64,000 nt of DNA from Fibrobacter sp. UWB13 (lineage in GTDB: Bacteria > Fibrobacterota > Fibrobacteria > Fibrobacterales > Fibrobacteraceae): contig NZ_FXAX01000002.1 of the NCBI RefSeq assembly GCF_900177805.1, positions 558,001-622,000 of the forward strand, read 5' to 3'. Numbering within the stretch: the stretch's first letter is position 1; every line of letters begins with the position of its first letter. The notes beneath the pieces were generated by a model. That model saw only the letters and a list, made by a program, of their open reading frames with translations. It did not search any database and had not been told where the DNA came from. Position numbers and translations under genes: made by a program. This document shows positions 18,218-26,210 of the stretch, piece after piece.

Positions 18218-19912
18218 ATGAAATACCCCCTTTTGAGACCCCTGCTTGCGCTTGGGGCACTCGTTTTGGCTTGTTCGTGTTCAGACAAATCGCCCAGCAG
18301 CGGCGATTCTTCCGTTATACCTTGTGAAGACGCCTTGTATATGCCTTCTAAAGGCTACCTGATTTATACCAAGGACAACAAGGTCACTGATCTTTCTGGC
18401 AACCAGATTGGAAAAGCCGTTGGTGTCACAACTAATATTATTGTCCTCAAGGACATGGCTGGTCAAAACCTACTCGGAGACCAACAAACCCTGAACATCA
18501 ATGACCATAGCATCGTAACGCAGCTTATCGGCGACCCGGCAAACTGCAACGTGGGCAAATCCGGTTCCCAGATTTCCACTTGCGAAGACGCCCGCCTGTT
18601 GACCGCAGACAAGAACTACCTCATCTACGCTGACGGCTCAGTGACTGACGAAGCAGGCAATCCAATCGGCACGCTCTCCCCCATCCTGGGCACGACGCTT
18701 TTTAACATGGTGGATTTGTCCGGTACACCGATCATGAATAACATCGATCTCAACCTGTACCAGCAAATTATCCCTGGCGATGGTATCCGCTATAAGATTA
18801 CGGAACCCGCCTACCACTGGAAAGACGAGAAAGGCAATTACGTCATCTATAATAGCACGGTTGTCACCGATCCGTCAGGAAAAGCAGTCGGTGTTATCGA
18901 TTTCTCCACAGGCATCATCTTCAATCTCGAAAGGACTGCGCCGCTTACCGTGGTTGACATCGCAGTGCTGATGCAGCCCAAGTCCATCCTGCAGTTGAAT
19001 TCCAAGTGCGTGGACTATGACGCTCCTGTCGTTTCTTCTTCAAGCGCATACGTACCTCCTGTAAACAGCAGCTCCTCGACATACGTCCCGCCTACCCCGA
19101 ATAGCAGTAGCGCCACCCCGAAGAGCAGCTCCTCCAAGCCAAAGAGCAGCAGTTCTGCACCTCCTCCGAGCAGCAGCTCTGCCGTAGTCACGAACAAGTG
19201 CCCGACAATCAAGACTAAGAGCGGCGGCAAGACAGGCTCCGGCTGGGCAACCCGTTATTGGGACTGCTGCAAGCCCCACTGCTCCTGGCCAGAACACGCA
19301 CACGGCAACTATTCCAAGCAGTGCACCAACAAGGGACAGAACGAAAGCTCCGACTGGAGCGGCGGAAGCGTTTGTAGCGGTGGCGGTCTCATGACCTGCA
19401 CAAGCCAGATTCCGTTTACAATTGATGGCTGTACCGAAATGGGCTTTGCATTCGCAGCTGTGCCTGCAAGCGATGGCGGCGACTGCGGCAAGTGCTACCA
19501 GCTGACCTTTACCGGTAAGGGCAAGTACTCGACCGACGCAAACCACCAGGCAATCAAGAACAAGAAACTCATCATCATGACGACCAACATCGGTGGTGAC
19601 GTTCAGCAGGGCCAGTTCGACATCATGATCCCGGGCGGCGGCGTTGGCATGTTCAACGGATGCTCTTCCATGGGTTGGGGCAACCAGGGCGCTCAATACG
19701 GCGGCCTCCTCTCCAACTGCGAAACCGAAAAGAACTACAAGCCGGCTGCAACTTTGACCTGCCTCAAGGAAAAGTGCAACAGCGTGTTCAGCGGTGATTC
19801 CAAGGCAAAGCAAGGCTGCTTGTTCCTCGCCGAATTCATGCACGGCGCAGGCAACCCCATGCACAACTACGTCGAAGTGGAATGCCCCGAAGTTCTCAAG
19901 TCCAAGTATTAA
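18218..19912 (+). CDS. GH45 endoglucanase lipoprotein
   Basis: 564 residues. A lipoprotein signal peptide ends LVLAC (Cys19). Residues about 35-270 contain three repeats of a roughly 70-residue unit (each with a Y-x-IY, V-D-x-G-x-x-I/V-G pattern) that I do not recognise. A Ser/Pro-rich linker (about 272-328) follows. The C-terminal GH45 domain has TRYWDCC with the nucleophile-side Asp349 and QFDIMIPGGG with the second catalytic Asp468, and many cysteines for disulfides. GH45 enzymes are inverting endo-beta-1,4-glucanases, so this is a surface-anchored cellulase. It has its own GAGGA ribosome binding site and a strong terminator downstream. A close paralogue follows. Confidence 0.93.
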   Translation: MKYPLLRPLLALGALVLACSCSDKSPSSGDSSVIPCEDALYMPSKGYLIYTKDNKVTDLSGNQIGKAVGVTTNIIVLKDMAGQNLLGDQQTLNINDHSIVTQLIGDPANCNVGKSGSQISTCEDARLLTADKNYLIYADGSVTDEAGNPIGTLSPILGTTLFNMVDLSGTPIMNNIDLNLYQQIIPGDGIRYKITEPAYHWKDEKGNYVIYNSTVVTDPSGKAVGVIDFSTGIIFNLERTAPLTVVDIAVLMQPKSILQLNSKCVDYDAPVVSSSSAYVPPVNSSSSTYVPPTPNSSSATPKSSSSKPKSSSSAPPPSSSSAVVTNKCPTIKTKSGGKTGSGWATRYWDCCKPHCSWPEHAHGNYSKQCTNKGQNESSDWSGGSVCSGGGLMTCTSQIPFTIDGCTEMGFAFAAVPASDGGDCGKCYQLTFTGKGKYSTDANHQAIKNKKLIIMTTNIGGDVQQGQFDIMIPGGGVGMFNGCSSMGWGNQGAQYGGLLSNCETEKNYKPAATLTCLKEKCNSVFSGDSKAKQGCLFLAEFMHGAGNPMHNYVEVECPEVLKSKY

Positions 19913-19935
19913 TCAAAAGGTCTAAATCGGAACTA

Positions 19936-19966
19936 AACGCCCCGTAACGGGGCGTTTTTCTTTTTG
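19936..19966 (+). terminator. Rho-independent terminator of the first GH45 gene
   Basis: AACGCCCCG (19936-19944), loop TAA, CGGGGCGTT (19948-19956), a perfect 9-bp GC-rich stem followed by TTTC and TTTTT. Confidence 0.95.
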
Positions 19967-20040
19967 TAAGTCTTTGATAATAAATAAGTTGTGCTTAATT
20001 TCACATAATCCTATTGTATAGTTCTTTTTACTCTTAATTA

Positions 20041-20078
20041 CGAGCATTTTAGAGGAGAAGATTTTATCTTTTAGCTCG
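20041..20078 (+). other. Leader hairpin upstream of the second GH45 gene
   Basis: CGAGC (20041-20045) pairs with GCTCG (20074-20078). Inside it AGAAGAT (20056-20062) pairs with ATCTTTT (20066-20072), including a G-U pair that only works in plus-strand RNA. It lies about 50 nt before the ATG. It may stabilise the leader; it matches no riboswitch that I recognise. Confidence 0.35.
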
Positions 20079-20126
20079 GATGATTGGAATACAGGGTGTG
20101 ATATATTTACAAGGGCTTATTATATC

Positions 20127-21782
20127 ATGAAGAATAAACTGTTTAAAACCCTCACAATTTTCGGACTTTCCTTTATCGCTTGGAACTGCTCCAATGACCC
20201 TGCATCTCCTTCGGGAGCAACCTCTGCCGAATTACCGGCAATCCAGACAAAGCAAATGCTTGAAGTGGATCAGCAAAGCTGGTTGCTCAATACCGGAAGC
20301 CAAGTTTTCTTGATTGTACCTAATGGTACTGGAACGTACGCTGTCACGGATGCATTCAGCAATCCAGTCGGCACGTTCAATACGACAACAAAGTCCATTT
20401 CAGACGCAGCCGGAAACACGACGGTTGTCAACGTCGATCTTTCTTCGCTCCCGATTGTCAATCCGGACAAGACCATCACCTACCCCGATGGCTCCAAGAC
20501 GACTCTCACAGGTGAACCGATTTCTAGCGGTGTAGTAGTGAACAGCTCCTCGGCAACAGCCCCAGGCACCGTTGTTGTAAGCAGCTCTTCCGTCTACAAC
20601 CCGAGCACAAATCCGGTCGTGAATTCCAGCTCCGCCAAGGCTACCCCGGTCGCTTCCTCCTCTTCGCAGAAGGCTCAGCAGCCTGTAGCAAGCTCCTCTT
20701 CGAAGCAGCAGAACAACTCCGGCACCTCCGACAAACAGTGCAACGGTCAGTGCTACGACAGCGCTTCGGGCAAGTGCGTTGCCTATTACGACCAGATGAC
20801 TGGTTCCAAGGGCGAAAAGTACGCCTACGACAATGATTGCAAGGTAAACTGCTACTACGATCCTGAAAATAAGAATTGCCAGAATATGACCGGCTCAACA
20901 CCTTCTCAGCAGCCGAAGTCCAGCTCCAGCGTGAAGTCTTCTTCTTCACAGCAACAGCAGCAGGCAAAATCTTCTTCGTCTCAGCAGCAGCAACAGCCGA
21001 AGTCCTCCAGCAGCCAGCCGAAATCTTCGTCTAGCCAGCAGCAACAGCAAAACAATCCCAACGCATCCGCTGAAGAAGCCAAGTACCTCAATGCAGGCGC
21101 CGGTGGACAGCAGGGCTTTGCCACCCGTTACTGGGACTGCTGCATGCCTCACTGCTCCTGGCCGGAACACGGTGGCGCCGCCAAGACTTGCGATGCCAAG
21201 GGCAAGACCCCGATTAGCAACACTAACGGCAGTATCTGCTCCGGCGGTCAAGGCACCACTTGCACAAGCCAGATTCCTATAATCGTGAGCGACAAGCTCG
21301 CCTACGCATTCGCAGCAACTCCGGGTAACGACGCCACATGCGGCAAGTGCTTCGCCCTCACCTTCACCGGTACCGGCAAGTACGAAACCAAGGCAAACCA
21401 CCAGGCTCTCAAGGGCAAGACTCTCGTCGTGATGGCATCGAACATCGGTTACGACGTGGCTGGCGGCCAGTTCGACATCATGATCCCGGGTGGCGGATTC
21501 GGTGCTTTCAATGGTTGCAGCCAGATGGGCTGGAACATCCCGCAAAACACCACAACGTACGGCGGCCTCCTCTCCGACTGCGAAAAGGAAGTCGGATACA
21601 ATGGCGACCTTTTGACCAAACGCAAGGAATGCCTCACCAAGAAGTGCAACAGCGCTTTTGCTAGCGACACCCAGGCCAAGGAAGGCTGTCTCTTCCTCGC
21701 TACATGGATGGAAGCAGCAGGCAACCCGAACCACACTTATAAAGAAGTTGAATGTCCGGCTGCTTTGAAGGCTCAATTCTAA
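20127..21782 (+). CDS. GH45 endoglucanase lipoprotein with cysteine-rich insert
   Basis: 551 residues. The signal peptide ends AWNC (Cys21), an atypical lipobox. One or two degenerate copies of the N-terminal module of the neighbouring GH45 protein lie at about 40-140. They are followed by polyserine linkers that flank a Cys-rich block (about 205-255, six Cys), then Gln/Ser-rich linkers, then the GH45 domain with TRYWDCC (Asp337) and QFDIMIPGGG (Asp450). The catalytic domain is clearly paralogous to the upstream gene (CCxPHCSWPEH, GMFNGC/GAFNGC, YGGLLS). Expected role: surface endo-beta-1,4-glucanase. Both catalytic Asp residues are kept, so it should be active. The start has only a weak ribosome binding site. 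Confidence 0.92.
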   Translation: MKNKLFKTLTIFGLSFIAWNCSNDPASPSGATSAELPAIQTKQMLEVDQQSWLLNTGSQVFLIVPNGTGTYAVTDAFSNPVGTFNTTTKSISDAAGNTTVVNVDLSSLPIVNPDKTITYPDGSKTTLTGEPISSGVVVNSSSATAPGTVVVSSSSVYNPSTNPVVNSSSAKATPVASSSSQKAQQPVASSSSKQQNNSGTSDKQCNGQCYDSASGKCVAYYDQMTGSKGEKYAYDNDCKVNCYYDPENKNCQNMTGSTPSQQPKSSSSVKSSSSQQQQQAKSSSSQQQQQPKSSSSQPKSSSSQQQQQNNPNASAEEAKYLNAGAGGQQGFATRYWDCCMPHCSWPEHGGAAKTCDAKGKTPISNTNGSICSGGQGTTCTSQIPIIVSDKLAYAFAATPGNDATCGKCFALTFTGTGKYETKANHQALKGKTLVVMASNIGYDVAGGQFDIMIPGGGFGAFNGCSQMGWNIPQNTTTYGGLLSDCEKEVGYNGDLLTKRKECLTKKCNSAFASDTQAKEGCLFLATWMEAAGNPNHTYKEVECPAALKAQF

Positions 21783-21825
21783 TCAAAAACAGCCAGAAGC
21801 GCCATTAGCTATAGTTAAAACTTAT

Positions 21826-21854
21826 AAAAGCACCCTGCCAAAGGGTGCTTTTTT
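21826..21854 (+). terminator. Rho-independent terminator of the second GH45 gene
   Basis: AAAGCACCCT pairs with AGGGTGCTTT around a short loop, followed by TTTTT. It stands about 45 bp after the stop codon. Confidence 0.92.
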
Positions 21855-21947
21855 GACTATGATTACATCGCTAAAATCCAAAAATTTCTCGAAATTATGG
21901 AAACAATTGTTTGCACGATATTTTGGGGTAATTCATAACATTGGAGA

Positions 21948-22295
21948 ATGCGATATGACATTGATGTCATCCGAAAAGCTGAAATAGAACTTTTAGCACA
22001 GATGCAAGGGGCTACTTCGATTACGAAGAAAAAACTCGCTCTCGATAGCGGGATTAGCCGTCAGCACCTCGGTCTCGTCGCAAAAGGCAAACGCAACCTC
22101 TCCGTCAAATCATTTTGCGACCTTGCCGATGCTTTCGGCTGTACAGCCACCGAACTGATGTCCAAGCTCGAAGCTTTAATGTTGGAGCAAATCCAGCTCC
22201 AGACGCCTGCCGCAGCCGACAAGGCTAAGGGCATAAACTATATCAATAAAGCTATTCTGGACAAAAACAATCCGAAAAAACCGCCTAAGCCATAA
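21948..22295 (+). CDS. XRE-family (HTH_3) transcriptional regulator
   Basis: 115 residues. Residues about 25-78 form a Cro/C1-type helix-turn-helix (KKKLALDSGISRQHLGLVAKGKR, then a SVKSFCDLADAFGCTATEL helix pair). The C-terminal 35 residues are Lys/Pro-rich and unstructured. GGAG lies only one base before the ATG, an unusually short spacing, but an in-frame stop at 21936 excludes a longer start. It stands alone between the GH45 terminator and the convergent htpX-like gene. The target is not known. Confidence 0.8.
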   Translation: MRYDIDVIRKAEIELLAQMQGATSITKKKLALDSGISRQHLGLVAKGKRNLSVKSFCDLADAFGCTATELMSKLEALMLEQIQLQTPAAADKAKGINYINKAILDKNNPKKPPKP

Positions 22296-22307
22296 TTATA
22301 GGCATTT

Positions 22308-23360
22308 TTAAAATTGCTCAAGCAGCTGAATGCGCTCAGGTGTATCCGGGTGCGTGCAGAACATGATGTTCGCCTTCGCGACCCAGCCCTTTAATCCCAT
22401 ATTGTTATCGAATTCTTCATCGGGGTGGATCACGTAAAGCTGTGCGATATCGTCGCGCTTTACGCTCATAAGCCCCGGATCCTTGGAAATCTTTCGCAGC
22501 GCAGAAGCTAGCGCCAAGGGATCTCCACAAAGTTCGGCACCGCCGGCATCGGCAACGTATTCACGCTTGCGCGAAATCGCAAGTCGCGTAAGCCAAGTAA
22601 AAACATAGCCGATAGAACTCCAAAGAAACACTAGCAGTAAAATAAAGATAAGGTACACATCGGCTCGCCCACTATTGCGGTCACGCCTGGACGAACGACG
22701 CGGAGTATGGATCATGGCACTCATCAGTTTCAGCGATACCGTCTGAATCGTCGCAAAAATCCCCACGAAAACAATGCACACCACCATGAGGCGCGTATCG
22801 CGATTCTTGATATGCGTAAGCTCGTGACCCACAACCGCCGAAAGCTCCCTATCGTCCAGCTTTTCGATAAGCCCCGTCGTGAGCGTAATCGTAAACGAAG
22901 GAATATCGATGCCGCTTGCAAAGGCGTTCATTCCTGAATCTTCTACAATGTTGATTTGCGGCATCTCGATACCGCCGGCAATGCAAAGGTTTTCGACAAT
23001 GTTATAAACACGCAAGTTCTCTTTGCGCTCGAGAGGCTTTGCATGAGTTGCATGACGTATGATGGCAGTATTCGCACAATAGGCAACAATGAACCACACC
23101 CCTACAATCTGCAAGGTGTAAGGAATCACGACCTTGAAGCAATGCCATATTTCGGGCCAATGCATAGTCCCGTACCTTGTACGTGATGCATGGTCAAGAG
23201 GGCAGCCTCCCTCGACAATATCGCAAAGAACACCGAAGAAATCAAGCCCCAGAATAACCAGAAACACCATCCCCAGTAATATTACCGGGAACATGAAAAG
23301 CAGAATCACCGTATTGCGGTTATTCCGCCAAATCTGGGTTTGGAGACCGACGTATTTCAT
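22308..23360 (-). CDS. htpX: M48-family membrane zinc metalloprotease (HtpX-like)
   Basis: 350 residues. Two membrane segments near the N-terminus (about 18-45 and 78-98), then HELTH at 179-183 with the catalytic Glu, two further membrane segments (about 190-245), and the third zinc ligand in REYVADAGGAEL (about residue 255). The order matches HtpX, a quality-control protease of the cytoplasmic membrane. It lies 9 bp after a lemA-like gene, and LemA-HtpX pairs are widespread. It is somewhat longer than E. coli HtpX because of a loop between the first membrane segments (about 45-75), so the symbol is by similarity of architecture. Confidence 0.85.
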   Translation of the reverse strand: MKYVGLQTQIWRNNRNTVILLFMFPVILLGMVFLVILGLDFFGVLCDIVEGGCPLDHASRTRYGTMHWPEIWHCFKVVIPYTLQIVGVWFIVAYCANTAIIRHATHAKPLERKENLRVYNIVENLCIAGGIEMPQINIVEDSGMNAFASGIDIPSFTITLTTGLIEKLDDRELSAVVGHELTHIKNRDTRLMVVCIVFVGIFATIQTVSLKLMSAMIHTPRRSSRRDRNSGRADVYLIFILLLVFLWSSIGYVFTWLTRLAISRKREYVADAGGAELCGDPLALASALRKISKDPGLMSVKRDDIAQLYVIHPDEEFDNNMGLKGWVAKANIMFCTHPDTPERIQLLEQF

Positions 23361-23369
23361 TGAAGGAAA

Positions 23370-23927
23370 TTAAAACTTCACTTCAGGGGCCTTTTCGAGC
23401 GTAGCCCTATTCTCGACCGCCTCGTACATGGCAGCACGGGTAAAGTGGAACATGCCAGCAATGATGTTGCTCGGGAAGACTTCGCAAGCGTTGTTGTATT
23501 CGCGCGTCGAGGAGTTGAAGAAACGGCGTGCGGCGGCAAGCTTGTTTTCAATGTCCGCAAGTTCCGTCTGCAACTGCAAGAAGTTCTGATTCGCCTTGAG
23601 TTCCGGGTAAGCTTCGAGCGAAACGCGGAGCCCAGCGAGTGCACCGGACAAAGCCTTGTCGGCAGCGACCTTCTCGTCGATAGTCGTCGCACTCATAGCG
23701 GCAGAGCGTGCGGCAGTTACCTTCTCGAGCACGTCCTTTTCGTGCGTGGCATAGCCCTTGACCGTCGAAACGAGCTGCGGAACAAGGTCATAACGCTGCT
23801 TGAGCTGCACATCGATATTCGCAAACGCATTCTCGCGATTGTTGCGGAGCTTCACAAGCCCGTTGTACATGGAAATGAACACAGCGATGACGATGAAAAT
23901 GACTGCGACTACGATAACTACGGTCAT
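23370..23927 (-). CDS. LemA family protein
   Basis: 185 residues from the ATG at 23927, which has GGAG at a good distance; an upstream in-frame ATG at 24002 lacks one. One N-terminal membrane segment (MTVVIVVAVIFIVIAVFISM) is followed by the helical LemA domain with NRENAFANIDVQLKQRYDLVP and AARRFFNSSTREYN, both diagnostic. LemA proteins have an outward-facing helical bundle of uncertain function and frequently accompany an HtpX-type protease, as here. Confidence 0.92.
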   Translation of the reverse strand: MTVVIVVAVIFIVIAVFISMYNGLVKLRNNRENAFANIDVQLKQRYDLVPQLVSTVKGYATHEKDVLEKVTAARSAAMSATTIDEKVAADKALSGALAGLRVSLEAYPELKANQNFLQLQTELADIENKLAAARRFFNSSTREYNNACEVFPSNIIAGMFHFTRAAMYEAVENRATLEKAPEVKF

Positions 23928-23969
23928 AAAATCTCCTTTCTTCTTGTGGAAATAATATACATAAAAACA

Positions 23970-24004
23970 AGAAGAAAAAGAAAGCCCACGGAAGATATCC
24001 ATGG
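23970..24004 (-). terminator. Rho-independent terminator of the Rpn-family gene
   Basis: On the minus strand CCATGGA and TCCGTGG form a 7-bp stem (with one U-G pair) around a 5-nt loop, then a T-rich tail. It lies about 46 bp after the Rpn-family stop codon. Confidence 0.65.
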
Positions 24005-24049
24005 ACTACAAACGAGTACAACACCTCGCCTATGCACAAACGCACTCTG

Positions 24050-25102
24050 CTAGGGCGCAACCCTTGACTTGATAGCAAGAATCTCAGATTCAGAAAGCTC
24101 CGTGAATTCCATAATCTCTTCTATAGGCTTATTCTTGGCAAGCATCTTGGCAGCCATTTCGCAAGCCTTCTTCAGTTTGCCTTCGGCGAGTCCGTCTTTG
24201 CGACCTTCGGACTTGCCTTCTGCAAAGCCCTCAGCATGTCCTTCGGTTTTTCCTTGGGCGAAGCCTTCCGCGCGACCTTCGACGAGACCCGCTTCGTGGC
24301 CCTCTTTCTTGCCTTCGGCAAATCCGATTTCATGTTCTGCCATCAAGTCCGTCACGTTCTTTACCTCGCAGTTGAATAGCTCTTCTGCAAAATTAATCAA
24401 TTTCACAGAATCAAGCAACCTCCTGAACGTTTCGTTCTGCATAATCTTTTCGGGAACGGGTTCCTCATTGATAGTCACCTTGATGGCGCGGAGCCACTGC
24501 GCGGCTTCGGAGCTGTCGTTCGTGGTAATCCCCTTTTCTTCGAGCCTGAAAAACTTCTCTATTTCCACAAAAATCTTCTGGATTTTCGGGAAGAACTTCC
24601 TCCCGTTGCACATCTCGTCGACGTGATGGATGTACTTCTGCGGTTCTTCCGGGAAAAGCGTAAAGTCCAAGAGCCCGAGGAAGTAAATGCGGGGCAGTTC
24701 GTATTTTTCGCTTGTATGCACCTGATTCTCGATGACGCGGGACATGTAATATTCCACACGGTCGCGGTAAAATTCGTCACCCTGCTGCTGCACCTCGACC
24801 AGCACGCGTTCGCCCGCGTTGGTCGTTCCGATAATATCCACGATGCAGTCCTTCTTGGTGAACGCGCCGGGGAACTCCTGCATTTCAAGCGTGATTTCCT
24901 TGATAGCCTCGCCGCCATGCAAGTCGAGCATCGCGTTCACAAGCGAAATGAGGAGCGTGTGGTCCTTTTCTTCGGCGAAGACGATCTTGAAGATGCCGTC
25001 GCTGAGGATGTAGGCGTAGTTGTAGATTTCCTGGTACTTGAGAAGGTTTTTCTTGTCGATTTCCATTGCCCTGAGCAAGGAATAATGTTGAGCACGATTC
25101 AT
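24050..25102 (-). CDS. Rpn/PD-(D/E)XK nuclease-fold family protein with EG-repeat tail
   Basis: 350 residues. DGIFKIVF near residue 35 and the nuclease core IVDIIG (Asp89) ... VEVQQQ (Glu103, Gln105) match the Rpn recombination-promoting nuclease / PD-(D/E)XK family transposase-like group (PF12784). Residues about 255-310 are a run of short repeats of the type AEGxxEGxxEG, then a helical C-terminus. Such proteins are often labelled transposase, but no terminal inverted repeats or target duplications are visible here. Lone gene with its own terminator. An internal start at 25066 is possible. Confidence 0.82.
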   Translation of the reverse strand: MNRAQHYSLLRAMEIDKKNLLKYQEIYNYAYILSDGIFKIVFAEEKDHTLLISLVNAMLDLHGGEAIKEITLEMQEFPGAFTKKDCIVDIIGTTNAGERVLVEVQQQGDEFYRDRVEYYMSRVIENQVHTSEKYELPRIYFLGLLDFTLFPEEPQKYIHHVDEMCNGRKFFPKIQKIFVEIEKFFRLEEKGITTNDSSEAAQWLRAIKVTINEEPVPEKIMQNETFRRLLDSVKLINFAEELFNCEVKNVTDLMAEHEIGFAEGKKEGHEAGLVEGRAEGFAQGKTEGHAEGFAEGKSEGRKDGLAEGKLKKACEMAAKMLAKNKPIEEIMEFTELSESEILAIKSRVAP

Positions 25103-25562
25103 TTGAATTTCCGTATAAGTTTGTTAAAGCCCGCATGCGAAAGCCGCAAAGACAACAGCCATAAACCACGGTCGCCATCGGGCAATCCGCTTGCAAATTT
25201 TTCAATGACATGCGTTTAACGTCCGCCATTAACGACAGACGGTGCTCTACGTTGATCGCCAGGGGGCCAGTTTCCCCATAGGGTGTATGCTGCCTCGAAT
25301 TTTCACGCCTGTCGAGCGGAACAAAGGGAGGTCGGCGTCAAGCAGATAGTGGAACTTCCTGCCCTGAATAGTACTGAGTCGAGAGTCGCAGTTTCAAGCT
25401 TGAAAACTATGACCGAGACTATGATACGGACGCCAACGGCGTCAATTTCTCGGTGTCGGCAGGATTAAAGCAATCTACGGGGAATAATATATACTAGCCG
25501 GATATTGCGCGTCAAGGGGTCGCGTTGCGGAGGAATTTTGAGTGAGTTTACAATGAATTTCG
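25103..25562. other. Intergenic region before the dynamin cluster
   Basis: Together with the operator and leader up to 25712 this is a 610-bp gap. The first 270 bp are GC-richer and show no recognisable protein in any frame. A copy of the double-hairpin repeat follows at 25378-25446, after which composition falls to the AT-rich level of the cluster. It may mark the boundary of an inserted block. Confidence 0.4.
25378..25446 (+). repeat. Double-hairpin repeat, copy A
   Basis: GAGAGTCGCAG, then the perfect palindrome TTTCAAGCTTGAAA (25392-25405), then CTATGACCGAG, then a second hairpin GACGCC-AAC-GGCGTC (25429-25443). The flanks match the copy at 61395; the stems differ. Confidence 0.75.
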
Positions 25563-25564
25563 AA

Positions 25565-25581
25565 GTTCTAAAAACTAGAAC
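25565..25581. promoter_or_regulatory. Candidate operator 1 (GTTCTA-N5-TAGAAC)
   Basis: A perfect 17-bp palindrome, extended by AA/TT on both sides. It lies 132 bp before the first dynamin-like gene. Two relatives with the same half-sites and the same spacing are at 30033-30049 and 50130-50146. Confidence 0.6.
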
Positions 25582-25712
25582 TTTTGCAGTAATGTGAAAG
25601 TTTCAACTCATTCCTATCACGTACATAATATGCGCAAAATCCGTAGAACGTTTCTCTTTCCTTACAGAAATAGAATTATATTGGTAACATATTTAAATAA
25701 AAAAGGTATACC

Positions 25713-26210
25713 ATGCAAAATTCTAGCACACGTGAAGAAATGCGACAGTATTATTCGAATACAACGTCAACTGTTGAAAAAATCCTTACTGATTTAAAAG
25801 AAACCAACAACCGAAACGACGAAGAATTACAAAAAAAAGTTGGCGCCCTCATTGCAAATATCGAGAGCAACAACAATAAGTTTAAAAAGCTTGTCGAAGA
25901 TCTTGAAAAAGATAGTGAATTCGATAAATTCACCATTGCATTTTTAGGGCAGACCAATGCTGGCAAAAGTACGATTATTGAAGCCTTACGCATCCTTTTT
26001 GATGAAGAATCCCGAAAAACAAAAGCAGCTGAAAATCAAAAAGGTAATATTACCGCATTGACCGATTACAACAAACAATATTCTGAACTTATCCATCAGC
26101 TAGAAAATCTAAAATCAAAATATAAAACTCCAGCATCTAGTATAATTATCCCCATTGTTGCACTCCTAATCGGAATTGCAATCGGTATTGGAATTGGAGG
26201 CTTAATATAA
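25713..26210 (+). CDS. Dynamin-like GTPase, N-terminal half with P-loop and membrane segment
   Basis: 165 residues. A helical N-terminus (1-70) leads into a P-loop GQTNAGKST at 79-87. No further GTPase motif follows; instead residues about 139-165 form a glycine-zipper-like membrane segment (IIPIVALLIGIAIGIGIGG) ending at the stop. The next gene starts inside the stop (TAATG) and carries the missing G2-G3 region. So one GTPase domain appears divided over two coupled genes, or a frameshift split one gene. Membrane-anchored nucleotide-binding subunit of a dynamin-like pair is the best reading. First gene of its operon, behind candidate operator 1. Confidence 0.7.
   Translation: MQNSSTREEMRQYYSNTTSTVEKILTDLKETNNRNDEELQKKVGALIANIESNNNKFKKLVEDLEKDSEFDKFTIAFLGQTNAGKSTIIEALRILFDEESRKTKAAENQKGNITALTDYNKQYSELIHQLENLKSKYKTPASSIIIPIVALLIGIAIGIGIGGLI

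Noticed and set aside
20041-20126. Riboswitch before the second GH45 gene
   Set aside because: A hairpin is present, but nothing matches a known riboswitch core.
24050-25102. Insertion sequence with transposase
   Set aside because: The Rpn/PD-(D/E)XK family is often named transposase, but there are no terminal inverted repeats or target-site duplications.
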